The notes below the pieces were generated by a model. That model did not search any database and had not been told where the DNA came from. It saw only the letters and a list, made by a program, of their open reading frames with translations. A program made the translations under genes and the position numbers. 31,799 nt of DNA from an uncultured Prevotella sp. Lineage in GTDB: Bacteria; Bacteroidota; Bacteroidia; Bacteroidales; Bacteroidaceae. Shown piece by piece: positions 1 to 7,048 of the stretch. Positions within the stretch are counted from its first letter, which is position 1, and each line of letters opens with the position of its first letter. The stretch covers positions 1 through 31,799 of the forward strand of contig CAKQAD010000013.1 of assembly GCA_934215545.1 (NCBI GenBank), read 5' to 3'.

Positions 1-1
1 G

Positions 2-75
2 TCGGGATGACTGGACTCGAACCAGCGACCACACGCCCCCCAGACGTGTACGCTAACCAACTGCGCTACATCCCG
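2..75 (-). tRNA. tRNA-Pro (anticodon GGG)
   Basis: Read on the minus strand, this folds as a complete 74-nt tRNA. The acceptor stem CGGGATG pairs with CATCCCG and is followed by discriminator A. The anticodon stem CACGT/GCGTG encloses the loop CTGGGGG, so the anticodon is GGG (proline, codons CCC/CCU). The T arm is GCTGG-TTCGAGT-CCAGT. No CCA is encoded at the 3' end. A strong promoter lies about 17 bases upstream of the 5' end. Confidence 0.93.
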
Positions 76-91
76 TTCCTTAAAAGCGATG

Positions 92-123
92 CAAAGGTAC
101 TGATTTGTGGCGAAACTACCAAA
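92..123 (-). promoter_or_regulatory. Bacteroidota-type promoter of tRNA-Pro
   Basis: On the minus strand TTTG (120-123) is followed after 20 bases by TACCTTTG (92-99). This matches the Bacteroidota sigma-ABfr consensus TTTG-N19/20-TAnnTTTG. Transcription would begin near 85, leaving about ten leader bases before the mature tRNA. Confidence 0.8.
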
Positions 124-154
124 TATTTACGCCCCTTTTTTCGGAATGCTATGC

Positions 155-185
155 AAAAATGGAGTGAGTTAAAATCACTCCATTT
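155..185 (-). terminator. Intrinsic terminator downstream of luxS
   Basis: A perfect 11-bp inverted repeat (157-167 with 175-185; arm TCACTCCATTT on the minus strand, 7-nt loop) is followed on the minus strand by a run of T. It lies about 60 bases past the luxS stop and closes the mtnN-luxS unit before the tRNA promoter. Confidence 0.75.
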
Positions 186-244
186 ACCTTTCTTATAGCT
201 ATAATGCTTGTTCTTAGTATCTTATGAATACGCCCTTCATTGTC

Positions 245-733
245 TTAGTCGTCGAGTGTAGGATACACCATATTTGCTTCGGTGATGCAGTCGAGCACCT
301 CTTCGCAATATTTGCGTGCTTCCCAGCGAGCCATTGGCAGGTCGTGCAACAGGTAGTTGCCACAATCCTTAGGTGCTGCACCTGGTATTTCGCCCTCGAA
401 TTCGGCAACAAAGCGGAATGTACGTTGCATCAGGTCTACAATATCCTTAGGTTGCAGGTCGCCCTTCATGAGCAGATAGTTGCCAGTGAGGCAACCCATA
501 GGTCCCCAATACACTATGCTATCTTTCCATTGTGGGTCGTTGCGCAGATATGTAGCTGCCAGATGCTCTATGGTGTGCAGTGCGCCTGGGTGTAAGGCTG
601 GTTCGCGGTTTGGTTCTTTCATTCTTATGTCGAATGTCGTCACGGTGTCGTTGCCTATGGTGTCTTTGCGCGACACGTAGATGCCACGCAGCAGAGTGTT
701 GTGATTGATTGTAAAGCTTGGTATCTTTTCCAT
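245..733 (-). CDS. luxS: S-ribosylhomocysteine lyase LuxS
   Basis: LuxS cleaves S-ribosylhomocysteine to homocysteine and 4,5-dihydroxy-2,3-pentanedione, the precursor of the AI-2 signal. It is a cytosolic, metal-dependent homodimer. The 162-residue length is normal for the family. The metal ligands are visible: H53 and H57 in HTIEH, and C124 in PKDCGNY. The catalytic cysteine is C81 in GPMGCLTG. The gene lies 49 bases downstream of mtnN, which makes its substrate, so the two are probably co-transcribed, and a terminator follows it. Identity is firm from the motifs. Whether AI-2 is used here for signalling or only for methyl-cycle salvage cannot be read from the sequence. Confidence 0.97.
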   Translation of the reverse strand: MEKIPSFTINHNTLLRGIYVSRKDTIGNDTVTTFDIRMKEPNREPALHPGALHTIEHLAATYLRNDPQWKDSIVYWGPMGCLTGNYLLMKGDLQPKDIVDLMQRTFRFVAEFEGEIPGAAPKDCGNYLLHDLPMARWEARKYCEEVLDCITEANMVYPTLDD

Positions 734-782
734 ATCTTTATTGTTGTATTTGTCGGTTACGATGAGATTATATCTAATAATG

Positions 783-1466
783 CTATAATGCTTCGAGGAA
801 TGCTTTTGTTACTTCAAACGACCCCTCTGCCATACGTTCCCAGAAGTCGAAGTACATCTGTGCCTTATGGTCTTTGAGTGGAATGTCGCTGATTATGCGG
901 AAGCTTACAAAAGGAGTGGCATATTTGTGGCATGTATGAGCAATGGAACAACTCTCCATGTCGACAGCTGTAGCCTTTGGAAACTGATTGACGATGCTCT
1001 GCATCTTTTCGCGTGTGTTCACAAACCAGTCGCCGCTCACAATCAGTCCTGCCCGCACATGTGTGTCGCAGTTGAGTGATGTAGCCTTATCGGTGAATTT
1101 CTTGTCGCACTCGAAGCGTGCAGGCATTCCCAACACCTGTCCAGGCTCACATTCGTCGCCGCAATACACATCGTGATAGCAAGTGGCGGTGCTTACCACT
1201 ACGTCGCACACGTTGAGCGAAGTGTCTACGCCACCAGCCACACCAGTAGATATTACCATGTCGGGATGATAAGCCTCTATCATGTTTGTGGCACCGATGG
1301 CAGAGTTCACCTTTCCTATGCCGCATTGCATCATTATCACTTCGTTGTGTCCGATATTGCCCACGGCAAAGCTCTGTACGCCATGTTGTTCGTTTCTGAT
1401 GTCCTGGCAGAGGGTCTGCAGCTGCGCAAACTCCTTGTCCATGGCCACTATTATTCCTATTTTCAT
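783..1466 (-). CDS. mtnN: 5'-methylthioadenosine/S-adenosylhomocysteine nucleosidase
   Basis: This enzyme hydrolyses the glycosidic bond of S-adenosylhomocysteine and methylthioadenosine, releasing adenine. The S-ribosylhomocysteine product is the substrate of LuxS, encoded directly downstream. The 227 residues match the family length. By comparison with the E. coli enzyme, the key residues are E12 in VAMDKEF, E171 in AVDMES and D194 in IISDIP. The nucleoside-phosphorylase-like ISTGVAGG segment lies at about 73-80. The start ATG gives the usual N-terminus MKIGIIVAMDKE. A weak promoter-like TAACTTCG lies at about 1577-1584, and a longer possible leader transcript lies further upstream. Confidence 0.95.
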   Translation of the reverse strand: MKIGIIVAMDKEFAQLQTLCQDIRNEQHGVQSFAVGNIGHNEVIMMQCGIGKVNSAIGATNMIEAYHPDMVISTGVAGGVDTSLNVCDVVVSTATCYHDVYCGDECEPGQVLGMPARFECDKKFTDKATSLNCDTHVRAGLIVSGDWFVNTREKMQSIVNQFPKATAVDMESCSIAHTCHKYATPFVSFRIISDIPLKDHKAQMYFDFWERMAEGSFEVTKAFLEAL

Positions 1467-1588
1467 ATATCTTTTTTATGCTATTAGCTACAATTGTCAA
1501 ATCGGCAATTAATCAGAATCAAATGTCAAGAGTTGTAACATCTGCAGACTTGTGATTGACGATATCTAATTGTTTGCGAAGTTACACA

Positions 1589-1617
1589 AAAAAAGCGAGA
1601 CCAACGATGGCCCCGCC
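1589..1617 (-). terminator. Intrinsic terminator upstream of mtnN
   Basis: On the minus strand GCGGGGCCA-TCGT-TGGTCTCGC forms a 9-bp stem (two G-T pairs) with a 4-nt loop. It is followed directly by seven T. It is oriented to end a transcript coming from about 1908, 123 bases before the mtnN start, so it ends an independent RNA or acts as an attenuator of mtnN-luxS. Confidence 0.65.
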
Positions 1618-1809
1618 CGTATAATTTCTTCTCTCACGAGACGAAATATTCATCAACAACAAAATTCATTCATTTACGAAAATACTGCCGCTGCAGTCTT
1701 CGATTGTTAATTGTTTTCCTAACTTGTAGTCTTTTGCTTAAATAACATTGCTTAATGTGTATGAAACGTAATCTGATGTGTGTACTATATAACTATTAAC
1801 CAAAAAATA

Positions 1810-1853
1810 CTATTAACTCTCTAACTATTATATATATCTATTATCTCTCTAAT
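1810..1853. repeat. Short direct repeat, 28-bp period
   Basis: CTATTAACTCTCTAAC (1810-1825) recurs as CTATTATCTCTCTAAT (1838-1853), 14 of 16 bases identical, with a further CTATTAAC at 1793-1800. It lies inside the candidate leader. It could be protein-binding sites or simply A/T-rich drift. Confidence 0.4.
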
Positions 1854-1914
1854 TCGTTACCTTAATGAATATCTTATTTTTGCTTTAGATATCATCTTTG
1901 TTTTTTTTACAATG

Positions 1915-1946
1915 CAAAGATATTTATTCTGTAGCGAACCGACAAA
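1915..1946 (-). promoter_or_regulatory. Bacteroidota-type promoter in the sdaA-mtnN gap
   Basis: On the minus strand TTTG (1943-1946) is followed after 20 bases by TATCTTTG (1915-1922), a full match to TTTG-N19/20-TAnnTTTG. It points towards mtnN-luxS, but the first intrinsic terminator on its path is at 1589-1617. Confidence 0.7.
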
Positions 1947-2077
1947 TTTATTCAACAAACAGCCTTTTTTCTTCTAAGAATCACCGAGTTTTCGGTTTTT
2001 TGTTGCGATTTTACGCTTTTAGGGCGTTTTTGTTTCAAATAGATACAGGAGTTGTTAGTATTTTTGAACACCAGATA

Positions 2078-3358
2078 TCAGTTGTATCCGAACTTATGTA
2101 TGTCCTCTTCGTTAGACGATTTGTTAGACGAGTCATTCTTATTGCTCAGGTATAGCTCGTAGGCGCGTGCCAGTCCGCCAGTACTTGTCTCCTTATATAG
2201 TGATGGCAGGTCGTGTCCGGTTTGCTTCATCACGTTCACCACACGGTCGAACGACACGGCGTGCTTGCCGTCGGAGAATGAGGCGTAGAGGTTGGCATCC
2301 AGTGCGCGTGTAGCAGCAAAGGCATTGCGTTCGATGCAAGGAATCTGCACCAGGCCGCACACGGGGTCGCATGTCATGCCCAAGTGATGTTCAAGTCCCA
2401 TCTCTGCAGCATATTCTATCTGCGACGGACTGCCGCCAAACAGTTGGCAAGCAGCAGCTGATGCCATGGCACATGCCACGCCCACCTCGCCTTGGCATCC
2501 TACGTCGGCGCCCGATATCGATGCATTTTGCTTCACCACATTGCCAAAGATGCCGGCAGTGGCAAGAGCATGCAATATGCGTGTGTCGCTGAATTTATGT
2601 CCCTTTGCCAAGTGATAGAGCACGCCTGGCAATACGCCGCACGACCCACAGGTAGGTGCTGTGACGATGGTGCCACCCGAAGCATTCTCCTCGCTCACCG
2701 ACAGTGCATAGGCATAGACCAATGCCCTTGATTGTAACGACTGCTTATAGCCATTGGCTTTGACATAGTAAGTAGGACCCTTGCGTGGCAGGTTGAGTGG
2801 TCCGGGCAGTGCTCCCTCGTGATCAAGACCACGCTCCACGCTTTCCTGCATGGCGTGCCATGCCTCCATGAGATAGTCCCAGATATCTTCGTCTTCACAT
2901 TCGTCTACATATTCCCAGTAGCTACGACCATGGTTTTCGCACCACTGTTGTATCTCATGCAGTGTGTTCTTGCCATACACATCAGCCTCGTGCTTTATCC
3001 AGCGCTCGTTTTCGCCTTCCGACAGTGCGCCACCACCCACGCTATAGCATATCCACTCATCGGTTTTGTTGCCCTCGGCATCGAGTGATACGAACTTCAT
3101 GCCGTTGGGATGAAAGGGTAGGAACACCTGCGGTTGCCACACCAGTTTCAGTGGAGCAATAGGGTCGAGCACCTCAGTGATGGCAACATCTGTCATGTGG
3201 CCACGCCCCGTAGCGGCAAGCGAGCCATAGAGAGTCACTTCAAAGCCCTTGGCATCCATGTGGCGCTCGGCAAATATCTGTGCAGCCTTTTGTGGGCCCA
3301 TGGTGTGGCTGCTTGACGGACCCTTACCTATGCGGTATAGTTCTTTTAGCGATTTCAT
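2078..3358 (-). CDS. sdaA: Iron-sulfur L-serine ammonia-lyase (L-serine dehydratase), single chain
   Basis: It deaminates L-serine to pyruvate and ammonia in the cytosol using a [4Fe-4S] cluster rather than pyridoxal phosphate. The 426 residues carry both the beta and alpha domains in one chain. The N-terminal motif GPSSSHTMGP lies at 13-22. TAPTCGSCG lies near 233-241. Three cysteines, C288, C330 and C341, fit the C-x41-C-x10-C cluster-ligand spacing of this family. The C-terminal tail, about 20 residues rich in Ser, Asn and Asp, looks lineage-specific. The gene is transcribed alone from a promoter near 3385. The symbol is by analogy with E. coli sdaA. Confidence 0.93.
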   Translation of the reverse strand: MKSLKELYRIGKGPSSSHTMGPQKAAQIFAERHMDAKGFEVTLYGSLAATGRGHMTDVAITEVLDPIAPLKLVWQPQVFLPFHPNGMKFVSLDAEGNKTDEWICYSVGGGALSEGENERWIKHEADVYGKNTLHEIQQWCENHGRSYWEYVDECEDEDIWDYLMEAWHAMQESVERGLDHEGALPGPLNLPRKGPTYYVKANGYKQSLQSRALVYAYALSVSEENASGGTIVTAPTCGSCGVLPGVLYHLAKGHKFSDTRILHALATAGIFGNVVKQNASISGADVGCQGEVGVACAMASAAACQLFGGSPSQIEYAAEMGLEHHLGMTCDPVCGLVQIPCIERNAFAATRALDANLYASFSDGKHAVSFDRVVNVMKQTGHDLPSLYKETSTGGLARAYELYLSNKNDSSNKSSNEEDIHKFGYN

Positions 3359-3384
3359 AGCGGATTTGCATTAGCTTGTGCTTA

Positions 3385-3414
3385 CAAAGTTACAATAATA
3401 TATCGGAAAACAGA
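3385..3414 (-). promoter_or_regulatory. Probable promoter of sdaA
   Basis: On the minus strand TAACTTTG (3385-3392) matches the TAnnTTTG element exactly. The upstream element is imperfect (TCTG at 3411-3414, 18-base spacer). The start site would be near 3378, about 20 bases before the sdaA ATG. Confidence 0.5.
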
Positions 3415-3419
3415 AATAT

Positions 3420-3506
3420 TAAGTAGGTGTTCAAAATTAATCGCATATATGAATATGGACCAAAATAGGGCATAAAATCATTTAAATTAATTTTGAAACC
3501 TACTTA
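3420..3506. mobile_element. MITE-like inverted-repeat element, short copy
   Basis: An 83-bp element flanked by TA on both sides. Its left end AGTAGGTGTTCAAAATTAAT is mirrored at the right end, which lacks one base. It is a shortened form of the copy at 6757-6951. The left about 33 and right about 50 bases are shared, and the missing middle (about 108 bp) is bounded in the long copy by two TGAAT repeats, as expected for deletion between short direct repeats. The rest of this 400-bp gap (3359-3761) holds the sdaA promoter, A/T-rich sequence and the promoter of the next operon. Confidence 0.7.
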
Positions 3507-3608
3507 ATGCTAATGTCATAACATATTTATATTCATTGATATAACGTAATAAAAATGATTTATTGCTAAGATTAATGTCAATAATAATGATAATTTATAT
3601 AACAAAAG

Positions 3609-3640
3609 TTTGGAGATATTAGAATTTATCTTTACATTTG
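3609..3640 (+). promoter_or_regulatory. Bacteroidota-type promoter of the secreted-protein operon
   Basis: TTTG (3609-3612), a 20-base spacer and TACATTTG (3633-3640) match the consensus fully. The start site would be near 3647, leaving a leader of about 115 nt before the ATG at 3762. The leader contains CACCCCAC twice (near 3677 and 3697). Confidence 0.75.
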
Positions 3641-3761
3641 CAACATGATACTTCGATATCGCGACTAAATGTTATGAACACCCCACAAAAACTTGACGCA
3701 CCCCACTTTATACATATTTATATTATAGAGTACACTTTTAATTAATTTAATCAGTATAGTT

Positions 3762-4277
3762 ATGATGAAACCATCTTTCTGTAATCTGTTGCTCAAGTTT
3801 AAGCGTGCCATGATGCTTATCGTGCTTTTGGGCTGTTCATGTATGTTATCTTTTGCTGAAGAGCAAAACATCCTGACACTTGTTTTTAATGATGGTCATA
3901 AGCAGACTTATGTTCTTGCCGACAAACCGAAGGTCACTTTTGATGCCACGACGTTATATGTAAAGGCTCTCGAGGTGGTCGACGAGTATGCTATGAGCGA
4001 TGTGCATAAGTTTACATTTGACAAAGGTGAGCCCGATGCCATTGCCGCTGTAGCTGCTGATGAGTGCCGTCTTACTTATGTCGATGGCCGCACAGTGAGC
4101 CTTGAGGGATTGACTGCAGGATGTGCAGTGCGTCTTTTCGATACCGCCGGATGTGCCGTTGCTGCTGCCAAGGCCGATGCTGCTGGCTTTGCAGAGCTAT
4201 CGCTCGATGGAAGACAAGCAGGAGTGTATGTGCTCCATGTAGAGGGTGGCAGATCGTTCAAGCTTGTTCGCAAGTAA
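3762..4277 (+). CDS. Small secreted protein with T9SS-like C-terminal tail
   Basis: I do not recognise a specific function. The 171 residues begin with a basic stretch and hydrophobic segment (about 15-32, ending LSFAEE) that looks like a signal peptide. A module of about 50 residues follows (FNDGHKQTYVLADKPKVTF, then VHKFTFDKG), of a kind seen in the two proteins downstream. The last 70 residues (VRLFDTAGCAVAAA, then GVYVLHVEGGRSFKLVRK) resemble the type A sorting domain that directs cargo through the type IX secretion system. Almost nothing lies between the two parts, so it may be an adaptor or surface peptide. It is first of three co-directional genes spaced by 39 and 45 bases. Two ATG codons are adjacent at the start; either could be used. 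Confidence 0.85.
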   Translation: MMKPSFCNLLLKFKRAMMLIVLLGCSCMLSFAEEQNILTLVFNDGHKQTYVLADKPKVTFDATTLYVKALEVVDEYAMSDVHKFTFDKGEPDAIAAVAADECRLTYVDGRTVSLEGLTAGCAVRLFDTAGCAVAAAKADAAGFAELSLDGRQAGVYVLHVEGGRSFKLVRK

Positions 4278-4316
4278 GAAGAACATGGTTTTCAAACAAT
4301 TTAATATCACGAAGTT

Positions 4317-5210
4317 ATGAAGAAATTATATAGCTTAATGGCCGCTATGGCACTCACGATGAGCGCAGCAGCCCAGTCGTTCACCGTATATCCTAAGAAT
4401 GGAACCGAAGTGACTTACAAATGCGCTGATGTAGATAGTGTAGTGTTTCATGAAGAAAAGCAGCCGGAGGTGGTAGCTCCACGCATTGGCGACATATATT
4501 ATAGCGATGGCACATGGAGCACAAAGCTCAAGACCGATGCTACACCTATTGGTGTTGTGTTTCGTGTGGGCATAGCCTCCGACCAGAACGACCGTATCGG
4601 CTTCTATACACAAAAGGATGGCACAACACCTTTTGAAGAGTTTCATGGATATGTAGTGGCTCTGAAGGATGCCACCGACAACGGAACTACTAACGAAGGA
4701 GTGTGGTGGAGCGCTTTCGACAGCAACTTTGAAGGCACAGGAGCTACAACCAACACCGACGACTTCCTTGGATATAGCAACACACAGTCGATAGTAGAGA
4801 CAGCCATACACGACAAGGGCGAACTCTCTGCTTCTACCAACAACTATCCGGCTGCCTATTATGCCACAACAGCCTATGAGGCAAAGTGCCCGGCACCAGC
4901 CACAAGCTCTGGATGGTTCCTCCCATCGGCAGGACAGTTTGCCTACATCTACACCAAGGCTTATTTCGACGAAGACGACTCTGGGCGTGCCTGCGTAAAC
5001 AAAACCTTAGAACTGCTCGGCACCGATGTGGCAAAACCATTGTATTGCTCCGACTCTGAATATTGGACCAGCACAGAGAAGGTCGACTCCTATGGCACCT
5101 CTACATGGGCCTACTACTACAGCTTCGACTCATCGCAGTTCCGTCCAGGTTTTGTTGCCGACTTCCGCAAGAATTCAGAGATGCGTGTGCGTTCAATGCT
5201 CGCATTCTAA
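4317..5210 (+). CDS. Secreted protein with a DUF1566/FimH-like C-terminal domain
   Basis: 297 residues with a clear signal peptide (1-19, ending SAAAQ). Next comes the short module seen in its neighbours (FTVYPKNGTEVTY, DVDSVVF, about 21-45). The main domain (about 55-297) opens with GDIYYSDGTWS and PIGVVFRVG and contains SGWFLPSAGQFAYIY and EYWTSTE. This pattern belongs to DUF1566/Fibrobacter-major-type domains with a C-type-lectin-like fold, common in Bacteroidota surface and fimbria-associated proteins. The role is probably binding at the cell surface. The ligand is unknown. No sorting tail is visible. It is the middle gene of the three-gene operon. Confidence 0.85.
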   Translation: MKKLYSLMAAMALTMSAAAQSFTVYPKNGTEVTYKCADVDSVVFHEEKQPEVVAPRIGDIYYSDGTWSTKLKTDATPIGVVFRVGIASDQNDRIGFYTQKDGTTPFEEFHGYVVALKDATDNGTTNEGVWWSAFDSNFEGTGATTNTDDFLGYSNTQSIVETAIHDKGELSASTNNYPAAYYATTAYEAKCPAPATSSGWFLPSAGQFAYIYTKAYFDEDDSGRACVNKTLELLGTDVAKPLYCSDSEYWTSTEKVDSYGTSTWAYYYSFDSSQFRPGFVADFRKNSEMRVRSMLAF

Positions 5211-5255
5211 CTCCCAACCATAATGTTTCAAACCTTACATAAATAAGATACTATC

Positions 5256-6650
5256 ATGCATAAATATCGTTTCTTCTTAGTGCTTTCCTTGCTTCTTGCA
5301 AGTTTAATGAATGTAGTGAACGCTCAAAACTTCCACCTTCACATGAAGGGGGGCGAGGTGAAAGACTTCAATGCCTCGGAAGTAGACAGCATAGTGTTTG
5401 ATGCTCCGAAGGTAGAGGGCACCACCTTTAAGCTCTCATATACCAACCTCACTGCTACCACCGTGACACTCAATGTGGTTCCTGCCGACAATAATGTGGC
5501 TTACTATTACGACTGTGTCACCAAGGAGCAGCTTGCCGAATCGGGTAGTCTGAATGCAATCGTCGAAGACTATATTGCCTATCTGCAGCAGAGCTATCCC
5601 ACACTATCGCTTGAGCAGATTCTTGGTTCATTACTGTCGAAGGGTCCTGCATCCGACGATTGCGAGCGCCTTCCTGCCGGCACTGATTTTATTTTCTATG
5701 CCATTCCCGTCAATGAGCAGGGCAAGTGCTATGGCAGTGCCACCACTACCAACTTCACCACACTTCCTGCTGGCGACCCTGCCGACTGTACCTTCGACAT
5801 AAGCTACACCGACCTTACCACCGGCGGATGCAATATGGTTGTGAAACCTTCTGACTCTTCGGTGCGCTATTGGATGGGCATCACCACATTTGCCGACTAT
5901 CCTGGCGACAAGGCTTTGGCTCTCAACGTTAAGGAGTCGATAGAGCAGTATGCACAGCAGAAAGGCATGACTGTGGCACAGGTGGTGCATGGCGTAACCT
6001 TCACAGGCAACCGCGAGTCGGCAGAATCGGGACTGAATGCCAATACCGACTACTATATCTATGCTTATGCCATGGACAATACTGGCGCTGCAGCAGGCAA
6101 GGTGTATAAGCTGAAGTTCACCACCCGTGCTTCCGACTATTCTGATGCCGATGTCAGCCTGAAGTATCGCTATTTCAATGGCGACGACCTCTATGCCTAT
6201 AATGCCGAGAAGTATGCCAAATATAAGGGTAAGGTACTTGTGCAAGCCGTTCTAACTCCTAACGATGCCGCTGCCAACTGGGCTATTGCCTTGGCTGCCA
6301 ACGACTATACCGATGCTACACGCTATCCCGACACTTCTACAAAGAATGCAGTGCTGCAAGGTGGCTATATCACCGTTACCGAGAAAAATTATATAGCTAA
6401 TTGGGGCCTGGCAACATTCCTCTATTTCGCTGCCGATGAGGCTGGCGTTGATGGTGAGTTGCATCGCTTGCTTGTGAACATCGATAAGGAGAATGCACGT
6501 CCGGCTACAGAAATCGACACTCCTGCCGCTGCTCCTCTCAAGGCAGCTCAGATGCTTAGATTGGTGCCAGAGAAGTCGGGCATGGCAGATGTGCAGCTTC
6601 GCATGAATCGTAAGGCCACCGACTTCATACATCGTGACCTTGTGAAATAA
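5256..6650 (+). CDS. Secreted protein with two fibronectin-like repeats
   Basis: 464 residues with a signal peptide (1-23, ending VVNAQ). The shared N-terminal module follows (MKGGEVKDFNASEVDSIVF, about 30-49). Two related repeats of about 115 residues come next. The first starts FKLSYTNLTATTVTLNVVP (about 58). The second starts FDISYTDLTTGGCNMVVKP (about 181). Each includes an inserted helix of the VEDYIAYLQQ or ESIEQYAQQK type and ends in a strand such as TTNFTTLP or KLKFTTR. They look like fibronectin type III-like beta-sandwiches. The C-terminal 170 residues are not recognised and end without an obvious sorting tail. Function is unknown, perhaps surface binding. A strong terminator follows. 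Confidence 0.85.
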   Translation: MHKYRFFLVLSLLLASLMNVVNAQNFHLHMKGGEVKDFNASEVDSIVFDAPKVEGTTFKLSYTNLTATTVTLNVVPADNNVAYYYDCVTKEQLAESGSLNAIVEDYIAYLQQSYPTLSLEQILGSLLSKGPASDDCERLPAGTDFIFYAIPVNEQGKCYGSATTTNFTTLPAGDPADCTFDISYTDLTTGGCNMVVKPSDSSVRYWMGITTFADYPGDKALALNVKESIEQYAQQKGMTVAQVVHGVTFTGNRESAESGLNANTDYYIYAYAMDNTGAAAGKVYKLKFTTRASDYSDADVSLKYRYFNGDDLYAYNAEKYAKYKGKVLVQAVLTPNDAAANWAIALAANDYTDATRYPDTSTKNAVLQGGYITVTEKNYIANWGLATFLYFAADEAGVDGELHRLLVNIDKENARPATEIDTPAAAPLKAAQMLRLVPEKSGMADVQLRMNRKATDFIHRDLVK

Positions 6651-6691
6651 CACCTATAGCATGTTTTATTGATTTTATTGATGCATATAAA

Positions 6692-6736
6692 AATAGTGAG
6701 TGGCGACGGATACAGCATCTGATGCCACTCACTATT
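6692..6736 (+). terminator. Terminator of the three-gene secreted-protein operon
   Basis: A perfect 13-bp inverted repeat AATAGTGAGTGGC / GCCACTCACTATT (6692-6704 with 6724-6736) has a 19-nt loop and is followed by a T-rich stretch. It lies 42 bases after the stop of the third gene. Its A-rich left flank could also stop transcripts from the opposite strand. Confidence 0.7.
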
Positions 6737-6756
6737 GCTTTTATAAATACTAATGA

Positions 6757-6951
6757 TAAGTAGGTGTTCAAAATTAATCGCATATATGAATCTTATAAAA
6801 AGTTATGCTTTCAAATGCCTTTACGCCCTCTTTTAGCCCGTATGCCCAGCTCTCATCGGTCGTGTAGCCCGCTACACTCCCTCTTCGGAGCTGAATATAC
6901 GGACCAAAATAGGGCATAAAATCATTTAAATTAATTTTGAACACCTACTTA
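6757..6951. mobile_element. MITE-like inverted-repeat element, long copy
   Basis: A 191-bp element between two TA dinucleotides (6757-6758 and 6950-6951), with perfect 20-bp terminal inverted repeats AGTAGGTGTTCAAAATTAAT. The middle holds small hairpins (GTGTAG-CCCG-CTACAC and CTC-TTCG-GAG) and, on the minus strand, a reading frame of 47 codons. No transposase is present, so it would be moved in trans. A TA target duplication would fit an IS630/Tc1-mariner-type enzyme, but the TA could also belong to the repeat. A second, shortened copy in the same orientation lies at 3420-3506. Confidence 0.7.
6774..6917 (-). CDS. 47-codon reading frame inside the inverted-repeat element
   Basis: The frame starts with ATG, giving MPYFGPYIQLRRGS. 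It continues through VAGYTTDESWAYGLKEG and stops just inside the left terminal repeat. The frame stays open upstream to a GTG inside the right terminal repeat. It could be the last piece of a lost transposase or passenger gene, or a chance frame in a short G/C-richer core. The short element copy deletes most of it and shifts the remainder. Function unknown. Confidence 0.25.
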   Translation of the reverse strand: MPYFGPYIQLRRGSVAGYTTDESWAYGLKEGVKAFESITFYKIHICD

Positions 6952-6956
6952 GTTTA

Positions 6957-6983
6957 ACCCAAATTGGTCATTAGATTTGGGCT
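6957..6983 (-). terminator. Weak terminator-like hairpin after the acyltransferase operon
   Basis: CCCAAAT (6958-6964) pairs with ATTTGGG (6975-6981), extended by an A-T and a G-T pair, with a 10-nt loop. It lies about 65 bases beyond the stop of the minus-strand operon. No strong T run follows, so termination is uncertain. Confidence 0.35.
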
Positions 6984-7048
6984 TGATGAAATCTGAAGTC
7001 TACTAACCGTATTCTGTTTATTCTTTAATTCTTGTTTTGCATTGCAGA

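Larger units (their letters stand above)
1589..1908 (-). ncRNA. Candidate small RNA or regulatory leader upstream of mtnN-luxS
   Basis: A consensus promoter (1915-1946) and an intrinsic terminator (1589-1617) define a possible transcript of about 320 nt with no substantial coding frame. Its 3' third contains three successive hairpins: ACTGC-AGCG-GCAGT near 1690, a TTTC/TCTC...GAGA/GAAA stem near 1640, and the terminator. The 5' part is A/T-rich with short direct repeats. The longest small frame, about 24 codons (ATG near 1653), runs through the terminator and could be a leader peptide. I do not recognise it as a known RNA family. Existence as a transcript is an inference from the flanking signals. 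Confidence 0.35.

Noticed and set aside
2059..2073. TTTTTGAACACC resembles one end of the inverted-repeat element
   Set aside because: Only about 11 bases match and there is no second end, so chance is likely in A/T-rich sequence.
1898..2155. Open frame of 85 codons on the plus strand
   Set aside because: Overlaps the 3' end of sdaA on the other strand and is dominated by Phe, Val and Arg. No start signal.
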